From the NCBI RefSeq assembly GCF_007896845.1, contig NZ_VOHS01000034.1, positions 1 through 64,000 of the forward strand: 64,000 nt of DNA. Reading direction: 5' to 3'. Of the stretch, positions 57,169 through 64,000 are shown piece after piece; position 1 is the stretch's first letter, and each line of letters opens with the position of its first letter. The stretch comes from Chitinophaga pinensis. GTDB taxonomy: Bacteria; Bacteroidota; Bacteroidia; Chitinophagales; Chitinophagaceae. A model generated the notes under the pieces. It had not been told where the DNA came from, ran no database searches, and worked only from the letters and a program-made list of their open reading frames with translations. The position numbers and the translations under genes are program-made.

Positions 57169-58881
57169 TCAATATGACTGGAAATATTCTGCGATAGGAC
57201 CGAGCGTCAGTGCAGGGAAGAAAGCCAGTGCCGCAACGATCATGATGACTGCGTAAGTCATGATACCGAATGTGGTGGTGTCTGTCTGCAAAGTCCCCGC
57301 GGACTCAGGGATATATTTCTTTTTGGCCAGTATACCGGCGATGGCTACTGGTCCGATAATAGGGATAAAACGACCGAGTATCATTACTATACCCGTTGTA
57401 ATATTCCAGAAGATATTGTTGTCTGCTAAACCTTCAAAGCCGGAGCCGTTATTGGCAGAGGAAGAAGTATATTCATACAGCATCTCGGAGAATCCATGAT
57501 TAGATGGATTGTTGAACCAGTTGGCCGGTTGAACGGACCATGCGAGCTGTGGATGGTGTGTTGCGAAGTAGGCAGATAATGCGGTACCTACCAGTATCAG
57601 GAATGGATGGAACAAAGCGATGATAGCAGCAATTTTCATTTCTCTTGCTTCGACTTTTCGTCCCATGAATTCAGGTGTACGTCCTACCATCAGTCCGGAG
57701 ATGAATACCGCAATGATCAGGAAGATAAAGTAGTTGAGCAAACCCACGCCTTTACCACCATAGAAACAGTTAGTCATCATACCGAGCATCTGCATAGCGC
57801 CTGAAAGTGGCATGGAACTGTCATGCATAGAGTTCACCGAACCGGTAGAGATGATGGTCGTCATCACCTGCCAGTAGGCAGATGCCGGAACGCCCAGACG
57901 TACTTCTTTCCCTTCCATTGCTGTGACGTCTTTCAGGCCGAGATGATGCAGTAAAGGATTACCGCTCATTTCAGAGATCATATTGGGTATCATGAGAGTC
58001 AGCATACCTGCTGTCATGACGCCGAAGATGACATATCCCAGTTTTTTTCTGCGGATGAAGAATCCGAAGGCAAAGATCAGCGCCATTGGCAGCATCACCT
58101 GTGCGACGATCTCTACGACGTTGGTGAAATAGTTCGGGTTTTCCAGCGGGTGTGCGGAGTTGGCGCCGAACCATCCGCCACCGTTTGTACCAAGGTGTTT
58201 GATAGCGATCATACCTGCAGCAGGGCCTCTTGATACCTGTACAGAATCGCCCTGAAGCGTAATAATACTGTCTTTGCCGTCAAAGCTGGCAGGTGTACCA
58301 TTAAATGCCAGTATGATGGCCATAATGATACTGAGCGGTAAGAGTATACGGGTGATTGTTTTGGTGAAGAATACGAAGAAGTTACCCAGTTTCTCGGTGG
58401 TCTTTTCAGCAAAAGCTCTGAACAGTACCGCTACAGCGGCAACACCTGTTGCTGCGGATACGAATTGCAGGAAGGTGATGACGATCAGCTGGGAAAGATA
58501 GGTAACACCGGTTTCACCGGAATAGTGCTGCAGGTTACAGTTTACAAGGAAACTGATGGCCGTGTTAAAAGCAAGATCCGGCGTCATGTCCGGGTTACCA
58601 TCCGGATTGAGTGGGAGATGAGACTGAAACAACAGGATAAAGAAGGCGTATATGAGCCATACCAGATTAATGGATAACATGGCTGCCATGTGTTGCTTCC
58701 AGTTCATCTCTTTGTGAGGATCTATACCGCAGATGCGATAGATAAAACGCTCTACGGGATTGAGGAAGTCTGTGATAGTGCGTTCACCGTGGAAAACTTT
58801 TGCGATATATTTTCCGAGCGGGAATGCAATCACCAGTGTTATGATAAAGGTGAGGATGACACCTGTTATTTCGCTGTTCAT
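57169..58881 (-). CDS. kdpA: Potassium-transporting ATPase potassium-binding subunit
   Basis: The 570-residue channel-like subunit of KdpFABC selects potassium. The selectivity-filter loops are visible as VNCNLQHYSGETGVTYL, HLGTNGGGWFGANSAHPLEN and similar glycine-rich stretches, between about ten hydrophobic helices. The start (MNSEITGVILTFIITLVIAF) is a membrane helix, as in the family. It follows kdpF by 19 bp. Confidence 0.98.
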   Translation of the reverse strand: MNSEITGVILTFIITLVIAFPLGKYIAKVFHGERTITDFLNPVERFIYRICGIDPHKEMNWKQHMAAMLSINLVWLIYAFFILLFQSHLPLNPDGNPDMTPDLAFNTAISFLVNCNLQHYSGETGVTYLSQLIVITFLQFVSAATGVAAVAVLFRAFAEKTTEKLGNFFVFFTKTITRILLPLSIIMAIILAFNGTPASFDGKDSIITLQGDSVQVSRGPAAGMIAIKHLGTNGGGWFGANSAHPLENPNYFTNVVEIVAQVMLPMALIFAFGFFIRRKKLGYVIFGVMTAGMLTLMIPNMISEMSGNPLLHHLGLKDVTAMEGKEVRLGVPASAYWQVMTTIISTGSVNSMHDSSMPLSGAMQMLGMMTNCFYGGKGVGLLNYFIFLIIAVFISGLMVGRTPEFMGRKVEAREMKIAAIIALFHPFLILVGTALSAYFATHHPQLAWSVQPANWFNNPSNHGFSEMLYEYTSSSANNGSGFEGLADNNIFWNITTGIVMILGRFIPIIGPVAIAGILAKKKYIPESAGTLQTDTTTFGIMTYAVIMIVAALAFFPALTLGPIAEYFQSY

Positions 58882-58900
58882 TTATTAAGATGGTTTGAGA

Positions 58901-58978
58901 TCAGAATTTTTCAGGTTTCAGGAGAACATACACCAGGTATATAAAAACGAGGATGGATATTATCAGCAATAATGTCAT
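58901..58978 (-). CDS. kdpF: KdpF micro-protein
   Basis: A 25-residue single-helix peptide, starting MTLLLIISILVFIYLV and ending LLKPEKF, reads from ATG 58978 to TGA 58901. The length, the single hydrophobic helix and the terminal KPEKF are those of KdpF, the lipid-like stabiliser of KdpFABC. The position directly before kdpA confirms it. It is too small for standard gene-length cut-offs. Confidence 0.9.
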   Translation of the reverse strand: MTLLLIISILVFIYLVYVLLKPEKF

Positions 58979-58991
58979 CATAAATATTCAT

Positions 58992-59075
58992 TTATATGTT
59001 TTCGAAGAAATCCAGTGATTTATAGAAGAGATAAAAGCAGACCAGCATAATGAGCAGGTAGATTGCGATCAACAT
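58992..59075 (-). CDS. Second 27-residue membrane micro-protein upstream of kdpF
   Basis: ATG 59075 to TAA 58992 encodes 27 residues: a single helix (MLIAIYLLIMLVCFYLFYKS) and the tail LDFFENI. It lies 13 bp before kdpF and 30 bp after the preceding gene. The layout resembles KdpF (helix plus short charged tail) but the tail differs. It may be a second small subunit; no direct evidence exists. Confidence 0.65.
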   Translation of the reverse strand: MLIAIYLLIMLVCFYLFYKSLDFFENI

Positions 59076-59105
59076 AATAACTGTGTTTTTATTGATAGTA
59101 ATTGA

Positions 59106-59465
59106 TTAAACGCCCGGTTTTAACACCTGCTGGATGTAGAGGGAGAAGAGTACAGCGGGCATTACGCGCTGTATTTCCAGCCATTCCTGACGACTGCAGG
59201 ACATCCTGAAACTGGAGAAAGAGAAGATGAAAACATTTTCAACTGCCGTCTTTACCAGCTGGTTACCACGGTTGTAGATCTTTTCAGCCAGCAGCATACA
59301 AAGCTGTACCTGACGCAGCTGATGTTGTTGTAACATCTTCGCCGTATAGTTAGCCAATACTTTTACAGAGAGATATGCACTTCCAAATACAGGGGCACGT
59401 ACAATTTCCTTTTGTATTTCTGGTATTTCGTCCGCTATCTGAGCGGCGGCTTCATATTGGTTCAT
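59106..59465 (-). CDS. Uncharacterised first gene of the kdp operon
   Basis: The 119-residue protein has no signal peptide and is mostly helical (IPEIQKEIVRAPVFGSAYLS, QLRQVQLCMLLAEKIYNRGN, RMSCSRQEWLEIQRVM). I recognise the type only as a small conserved protein that tends to accompany Bacteroidota kdp genes, possibly DUF7674. It begins about 16 nt after the predicted sigma54 transcription start, so it is the first gene of the operon. Its helical form suggests a regulatory or adaptor role. Confidence 0.65.
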   Translation of the reverse strand: MNQYEAAAQIADEIPEIQKEIVRAPVFGSAYLSVKVLANYTAKMLQQHQLRQVQLCMLLAEKIYNRGNQLVKTAVENVFIFSFSSFRMSCSRQEWLEIQRVMPAVLFSLYIQQVLKPGV

Positions 59466-59491
59466 AAAAATTGATTTACGTCCCTGATAAG

Positions 59492-59506
59492 GCGAATGGC
59501 ATGCCC
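59492..59506 (-). promoter_or_regulatory. Sigma54-type promoter of the kdp operon
   Basis: On the minus strand GGGCATGCCATTCGC matches the sigma54 consensus TGGCAC-N5-TTGC with the invariant GG-N10-GC exactly spaced. The implied start lies about 16 nt before the first gene. A sigma54 activator gene in the same region supports it. Confidence 0.65.
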
Positions 59507-59600
59507 GATCCTGAATTTAGCCCTGCGGATTCTTTTATATTGCTTTATATCAATTAGTTGTGAAAGTTGACTGGGGCTTTTTGCCCTTTATGCCATGCTA

Positions 59601-59629
59601 AAAACCCTCTCATTTTGAGAGAGGGGTTT
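59601..59629. promoter_or_regulatory. Palindromic upstream site of the kdp operon
   Basis: An inverted repeat AAAACCCTCTC (59601-59611) with GAGAGGGGTTT (59619-59629) encloses the 13-bp core TCTCATTTTGAGA (59608-59620). It lies about 105 bp upstream of the sigma54-like promoter, where NtrC-type activators bind. The core recurs upstream of the porin at 50242-50254. Confidence 0.6.
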
Positions 59630-59783
59630 ATCAATTTGGGGGAGACTGATTTTCGTCCCTTCACTTGTCCGGTTGACAGTTCAATTTGCCTGAACTACCC
59701 GTTTCCTCTTCTCTTTCTTTCCGTTTTGGCGTCCATTTGTACTGTAATTAATTGTAACACTCACAGTATTAAATAGCAGGAAT

Positions 59784-60572
59784 ATGAGACTAGTTAGCGT
59801 GTTTTTTATCAGTGCAGGACTTATTGGAATGTTTATCGCAATGGTAGCTTTCTCCAATCTGCGGAATGAGAAGGTAATCAGGCATTTGCAGACGACAACC
59901 GACAGTAAGGGATTTGCCGTGGTAGAACTCTTTACTTCGGAAGGATGTTCAAGCTGTCCGCCAGCAGATGAACTGATGGGTAAAATTGAGAAAGGCAATA
60001 AAAATGAGCGCATATATATACTGGCGTATCATGTTGACTATTGGGACAGACAAGGCTGGAAGGACAAGTTCAGCGATCATGCCTATTCACAAAGACAGGA
60101 AGCGTATGCCAACTGGCTGAGTCTCTCAGGTGTTTATACCCCCCAGCTGGTCGTGAATGGCGCGAATGAATATATAGGTTCTGATGAACATTCTGTAGTA
60201 GGAGGTATTGCGGATGCACTTAACCAGCAATCAGCCACTACATTGACATTGCATAGCGTAAAAGAGGACGGTAAACTTATCATCAGTCATGAGGAGACGG
60301 CCGTAAAGAAAAACACAAAGCTTGTACTGGCGCTGGTACAGAAAAATGGACAGAGTAATGTAAGAGCAGGCGAAAACGCAGGCAGACAATTATCTCATGT
60401 ACAGATTGTAAGGGCTTTAAAAGAAGTACCTGCAGGTAATAATAAAGAGGTAACACTTGAGTTGCCAGCGGATTTTGATACAAAAGGCTGGGAGCTGATC
60501 GGTTTTCTGCAGAACAGCAGTAATGGACATATTACTGCAGCAACAAAAGTTGATTTTCAGACAAATAACTAA
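59784..60572 (+). CDS. DUF1223 thioredoxin-like secreted protein
   Basis: The 262-residue protein has an N-terminal signal or anchor helix (SVFFISAGLIGMFIAMVAFS). It then carries the DUF1223 signature VVELFTSEGCSSCPPADELM, whose CxxC resembles a thioredoxin active site. HVDYWDRQGWKDKFSDHAYS and GVYTPQLVVNGANEYIGSD are further family motifs. It is probably periplasmic; its activity is not established. It lies 38 bp before the Ohr gene, so a joint role in redox stress is plausible. Confidence 0.85.
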   Translation: MRLVSVFFISAGLIGMFIAMVAFSNLRNEKVIRHLQTTTDSKGFAVVELFTSEGCSSCPPADELMGKIEKGNKNERIYILAYHVDYWDRQGWKDKFSDHAYSQRQEAYANWLSLSGVYTPQLVVNGANEYIGSDEHSVVGGIADALNQQSATTLTLHSVKEDGKLIISHEETAVKKNTKLVLALVQKNGQSNVRAGENAGRQLSHVQIVRALKEVPAGNNKEVTLELPADFDTKGWELIGFLQNSSNGHITAATKVDFQTNN

Positions 60573-60609
60573 TTATCTAAAACAAAGCAACAAGCAAAAA
60601 TTCTAATAT

Positions 60610-61059
60610 ATGGAAACGAACAACACAACCACAGCAAATGTATTCACACCGATAGAAAAAGTATTATATACTGGTAAAACGCATACAACAGGTGGAAGGG
60701 ATGGTGTATCCCGCAGTGATGACGGCAAACTGGATATTCAGCTGACTTCCCCGGGCTTCCCGGGTTATGGCACGAATCCGGAGCAACTGTTTGCCGCAGG
60801 CTGGTCTGCTTGTTTCATTGGTGCTATGCGACTGGCAGCAGGACAGCAACATATGAAGCTGCCGGAAGGTAGTTATGTAGATGCAGAAGTGGATCTGGGT
60901 TCAAATACGAATGGCTTCCAGTTGCAGGCCCGTTTGAAAGTACACTTACCGGGTCTGGATACTGAAACTGCGCAGTCACTGGTAGATACAGCGCATAAGA
61001 CTTGTCCATATTCCAAAATGTCCAGGGGCAATATTGATGTGAACATCAGCCTGGTCTGA
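60610..61059 (+). CDS. ohr: Organic hydroperoxide resistance protein (Ohr/OsmC family)
   Basis: This 149-residue thiol peroxidase of the Ohr subgroup reduces organic hydroperoxides. The peroxidatic cysteine is in FAAGWSACFIGAMRLAA and the resolving cysteine in AHKTCPYSKMSRGNIDV. The N-terminal arginine region GKTHTTGGRDGVSRSDDGKL matches Ohr. The product is cytoplasmic. No OhrR repressor lies nearby. Confidence 0.93.
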   Translation: METNNTTTANVFTPIEKVLYTGKTHTTGGRDGVSRSDDGKLDIQLTSPGFPGYGTNPEQLFAAGWSACFIGAMRLAAGQQHMKLPEGSYVDAEVDLGSNTNGFQLQARLKVHLPGLDTETAQSLVDTAHKTCPYSKMSRGNIDVNISLV

Positions 61060-61088
61060 ATCGTAGGTTAGAATGGCGTACCTGCGAC

Positions 61089-61121
61089 GACTCCTGCCGG
61101 AAGGCAGGAGTCTTTTCTTTT
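61089..61121. terminator. Intrinsic terminator after ohr
   Basis: GACTCCTGCC (61089-61098) pairs perfectly with GGCAGGAGTC (61103-61112) around GGAA, followed by TTTTCTTTT. It also separates the convergent sigma54 activator gene. Confidence 0.9.
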
Positions 61122-61267
61122 ATATTATAACGACATTATAGCCAGATTTGTCCACCATTTCTACGATGTTTCTTCGTTCAGAGGCGGCTGGGAATGCCAC
61201 TGATGGCGGAAAAATAACGGCATAATGAGGGTATAATGGTAGGATATAAAGCGTTTCAGTCAGCCGT

Positions 61268-62634
61268 TTATGGCTGATGATTAAGCCCGTATTCCTCTAT
61301 TTTACGATAGAGTGTCGCCAGACCAATATTCAGCAGGCGGGCAGCCTCTGTTTTATTGTTTTTGGTATGATGTAAAACCCTGATAATGTGTAGTTTTTCG
61401 ACACTGGCTAAGTCGAATGCCGACAATGGTGTACTGGCTTTATCTGCGATCTGCAAATCCAGTGGGAGGTGCTCCACGGCCAGATCATCTCCACCGGCCA
61501 TAATAACGGCCCTTTCCAGCACGTTTTTGAGTTCGCGGATATTTCCCTTCCATTCATGCAATTGCAGTTTTTCAACGAAGGCTGGTGTGACTTTTTGCTT
61601 GCGCTGATTGATTTTGGCGGAGAAGATCCCTACAAAGTATTCAACCAGTTGTGGAATATCCTTTTTACGCTCACGCAGGGGTGGGAGGGTAATGGCAAAA
61701 ACGTTCAGACGGTAGTACAGATCTTCACGGAAATGCCCCTTTTGGGACTCTTCCTTGAGGTCCCGGTTAGTAGCTGCTATGATCCTGACATTCACCTTGG
61801 TGGGCTTCGTATCGCCTACTTTAATAAACTCGCCGGTTTCCAGTACTCTCAGTAATTTGCTCTGAAGATCCAGTGGCATTTCCCCGATCTCGTCCAGAAA
61901 GATGGTGCCGGTATTGGCTTCTTCTATCAAGCCTTTTTTATCGCGGTTGGCATTGGTAAAAGCGCCCGCTTTATAGCCAAACAGTTCGCTTTCCAGTAAC
62001 TCACGACTGAACGCACTGCAATTCAGTGCGACAAACGGCTTGCCGTTACGTTTACTATTATTATGGATCGCCTGTGCAAACACTTCTTTTCCGGTACCGT
62101 TTCACCCAGCAATAGTACAGTGGTATCAGCCGGGGCTACTTTACTGGCTTGTTCGATCGCATCCCGGATAGGACGGGAGGTACCGAGGATCGTGTCAAAG
62201 CTGTATTTTTTACCTACCTGACTTTCCAGTTTTTCGATACGTTTCTGAAGCTGCACTTTTTCCAAAGCCCTGTTAAGCAAGGGAATAATGCGGTTGTTGT
62301 CGTCTCCCTTGGTAAGGTAGTCGAAGGCGCCGTTTTTAATGGCCTGCACGCCATCCGGAATATTGCCGTAGGCGGTAAGCAGGATAATTTCTATGGAAGG
62401 ATTTTTCTCTTTGATTGTCCTTGCATAGTCTACGCCACTGCCATCAGGCAATTTTACATCACAAAGGACAACATCTATTTCTTCTTTTTCGATTATTTTC
62501 TGGGCACTTTTGATATTACCGGCTTCGAGTACGTTAAAACCTTCCAGTGCGATAATCCTTTTCGTCAGGCTGCGCAGTTTCTCTTCATCATCTATTATAA
62601 GGACAGTTCCGGGCATAAAATTATTTGGCTGCAA
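61268..62634 (-). CDS. NtrC-type sigma54-dependent response regulator, likely of the Kdp system (one frameshift)
   Basis: The receiver domain (about 7-125) has phosphoacceptor D59 in VVLCDVKLPDGSG. A linker follows, then an AAA+ sigma54-activation domain (ESELFGYKAGAFTNANRDKK with the GAFT loop, EEANTGTIFLDEIGEMPLDL) and a Fis-type HTH (NKTEAARLLNIGLATLYRKI). The frame breaks exactly in Walker A: LLLGETVPEKK against GTGKEVFAQAIHN. One C added to the CC pair at 62097-62098 restores GETGTGKE, so a sequencing deletion is very likely. M7 (62616) may be the true start. Since no OmpR-type kdpE is present, this is the probable partner of the kinase at 50896. Confidence 0.9.
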
Positions 62635-62738
62635 ATTACATATTCTTTGGAATCTTGACAGGGGAACTGTTGTCTTCGGTAACGGCGTTGGGAAATGTGA
62701 CGATTAATACAGATATTGTTTCTTATATCCCTTTCAAT

Positions 62739-63392
62739 ATGAGAAATGCCCTGTTAACGATTATATTATTTTTATCGGCCTGCCGTGATATCAGGAAAGA
62801 ACAGCAGGTCATTCCTGCTCATTCAAAGAAAGTAGTTATAAAATTAATGGATAGTCTGGGCATAGTGACGATGCATGTGCCTGAACGATATGACACGGCG
62901 TTTGTGTGGGAGCATGAGACGGATAATGCTCCTTCTGATCGTACAAAATGTCGTTTTCAGCCAAAGGGAAACAGCATTTTTAAGGAGACTGGCTTCTTCT
63001 CAATGGGAATGCCATATGATTCGGTAGATCAATTAACGATTGTTTATCCTTCACATATATATGATTTAAGGGATGGGGATACTACAAGGATACGTATTGA
63101 AAGTAAACGTTTCAGGGAGCGATTGAATGCGGAGGGTACTCCAATAGGGAATGTGTTGATCGATACTTGTTTCACTATACATGACAGACCCATTGCGATT
63201 ATGGGAACCCGTCATTATATTCCCCGTACAGGTGTCACTTTTTTGGAGCTTGCTGCTGTAACGCTCGTCAGAGGTCAGGGTATCGCGTTTCAGTTCAACA
63301 TGACTGTGCCCCCAAAAGATTCGACCGTCAAAAAATTCGTTCCTGACGCAATCGATATTGTTAAAACCATCAGATTTTCGAGACCTGTTTAA
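62739..63392 (+). CDS. Uncharacterised lipoprotein
   Basis: ATG 62739 gives MRNALLTIILFLSACRDI, a clear lipoprotein signal; a longer frame from 62625 has no signal. The 217-residue product is beta-rich (KKVVIKLMDSLGIVTMHVPE, RYDTAFVWEHETDN, HYIPRTGVTFLELAAVTLV, GIAFQFNMTVPPKDS). No family is recognised. It is divergent from the sigma54 activator with about 105 bp between starts. Confidence 0.7.
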   Translation: MRNALLTIILFLSACRDIRKEQQVIPAHSKKVVIKLMDSLGIVTMHVPERYDTAFVWEHETDNAPSDRTKCRFQPKGNSIFKETGFFSMGMPYDSVDQLTIVYPSHIYDLRDGDTTRIRIESKRFRERLNAEGTPIGNVLIDTCFTIHDRPIAIMGTRHYIPRTGVTFLELAAVTLVRGQGIAFQFNMTVPPKDSTVKKFVPDAIDIVKTIRFSRPV

Positions 63393-63850
63393 GACCTGAA
63401 AGTCAACCGGGTTGCTCACGGCCATTGGCCTACGATTCCACCAATCTCTGCCACAAAAGGATTAAAATTTACTATCATGGTCATTTTTTCTCATGATAGT
63501 AAATTATCTTATTTGAGAATAAAAGATAAATTATTCACTTTGGATTTTTTGATTCTTTTAACATATATTTGAATTGCTTATAGAGAAAGATGTCCCATGT
63601 TGTGATAAAGTTGTATGTAGACCCTCCGGAAATCTTCTTTATTCTCATAACCGCTCCCATTCATAACTTTAGCCTTCCCACGAGTTTTATTTTACCAGGT
63701 ATATCCTGTTGAAATCCTTATTTTATTCTCATAACCCGTCCTACTTCAGAGTACAACCTATATGAATTGTGCATTGCGAGAAATCGTGCTGTGTTGTCAT
63801 GCTATGTTGCAAACAATCAAACGTCATAATATAATCCTATATCCATCTGC
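63393..63850. other. Intergenic region
   Basis: This is 458 bp with no gene. It contains the inverted repeat at 63466-63505 and two loosely similar segments with TTATTCTCATAACC (about 63640 and 63726). No recognisable promoter box was confirmed. Confidence 0.5.
63466..63505. terminator. Hairpin downstream of the lipoprotein gene
   Basis: AATTTACTATCATG (63466-63479) pairs perfectly with CATGATAGTAAATT (63492-63505) around a T-rich 12-nt loop. The stem is AT-rich and followed by ATCTTATTT, so it may be a terminator or a protein-binding palindrome. Confidence 0.55.
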
Positions 63851-64000
63851 ATGGTAGAATTTTACTGTCGCGGCCTTCTACGAAGGCTGAAAATTTGGTG
63901 TCTGCTAATCACAGCAATGATTTTCACGCGCACTGTCGCGAGAGCAGAAGGTAGTAAAGAGTTGAATCAGAGTGGTGGTTATCGTGCTTATCTCAATTCT
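63851..64000 (+). CDS. 5' end of a large secreted surface protein (runs off the window)
   Basis: An open frame from ATG 63851 continues to the window edge (50 codons). It reads MVEFYCRGLLRRLKIWCLLI, a basic region plus hydrophobic stretch ending FTRTVARAEG, consistent with a signal peptide. The mature start, AEGSKELNQSGGYRAYLNS, resembles the EGSK-type opening of large Bacteroidota surface proteins exported by the type IX system. The rest of the gene is outside the window, so the assignment is tentative. Confidence 0.6.
   Translation, partial: MVEFYCRGLLRRLKIWCLLITAMIFTRTVARAEGSKELNQSGGYRAYLNS

Noticed and set aside
59784..61059. DUF1223 and ohr as part of the Kdp circuit
   Set aside because: They are divergent from the kdp operon and terminated separately; their families point to redox stress, so only proximity links them.
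1..64000. tRNA or rRNA genes
   Set aside because: No stretch with a convincing T-arm and acceptor stem pairing, or conserved rRNA sequence, was seen.

Overview
The window is chromosomal DNA of a Bacteroidota bacterium, most like a Chitinophaga-type member of the Chitinophagaceae. Support comes from a SusC/SusD pair, a FecR anti-sigma factor with a DUF4974-type tail, an STN-domain TonB receptor, a 7TMR-DISM receptor, promoters of the TTTG-N19-TAnnTTTG type, and many lipoproteins with short lipoboxes. I see no rRNA, tRNA, CRISPR array, prophage or complete insertion sequence.

Layout. 0-2.5 kb: the end of a membrane-type protein, a macrolide-type glycosyltransferase and an AraC regulator, all with broken frames. 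2.5-4.1 kb: a large hairpin and a predicted outer-membrane protein. 4.1-11 kb: a TetR repressor and an RND efflux operon (adaptor, pump, outer-membrane factor); both promoters carry the same 16-bp palindromic operator. 11-14.4 kb: uncharacterised soluble, membrane and secreted proteins. 14.4-19.3 kb: a Crp/Fnr regulator, a B12-binding radical SAM protein and a seven-helix receptor fused to the DNA-binding part of an IS1595-type transposase. 19.6-25.7 kb: a polysaccharide-utilisation operon (SusC, SusD, GH30). 25.7-28.6 kb: two facing clusters of an apparently undescribed inverted-repeat element around one orphan secreted-protein gene. 28.6-37.7 kb: a leftward sugar operon (GH36-like enzyme, DUF5107/TPR protein, aldose epimerase, sugar porter) with a divergent AraC regulator. 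37.7-47.3 kb: a HAD phosphatase, an S41 lipoprotein protease, FecR, a TonB receptor, two lipoproteins and a convergent ECF sigma factor. 47.7-48.7 kb: a stand-alone acyltransferase whose nucleophile motif is altered. 48.8-62.6 kb: a complete potassium (Kdp) region with porin, split KdpD, a separate histidine kinase, GNAT, KdpC/B/A/F, a second micro-protein and an NtrC-type sigma54 activator; it also holds DUF1223 and Ohr genes. 62.7-64 kb: a lipoprotein and the start of a secreted protein that runs off the window.

How the genes work together. The Kdp region looks like one circuit. The kinase and KdpD N-terminal module are encoded at the end of the transporter operon, the activator is of the sigma54 type, and the operon start has a GG-N10-GC promoter. 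The same small palindrome lies upstream of both the operon and the porin. The two sugar loci face each other and probably handle related glycans.

Quality warning. At least eleven genes carry frame breaks, and most are repaired by adding one base to a short homopolymer. They repair so cleanly, for example in a Walker A motif, that sequencing or assembly deletions are a better explanation than gene decay. The worst zones are 0-2.6 kb and 22.5-34 kb.
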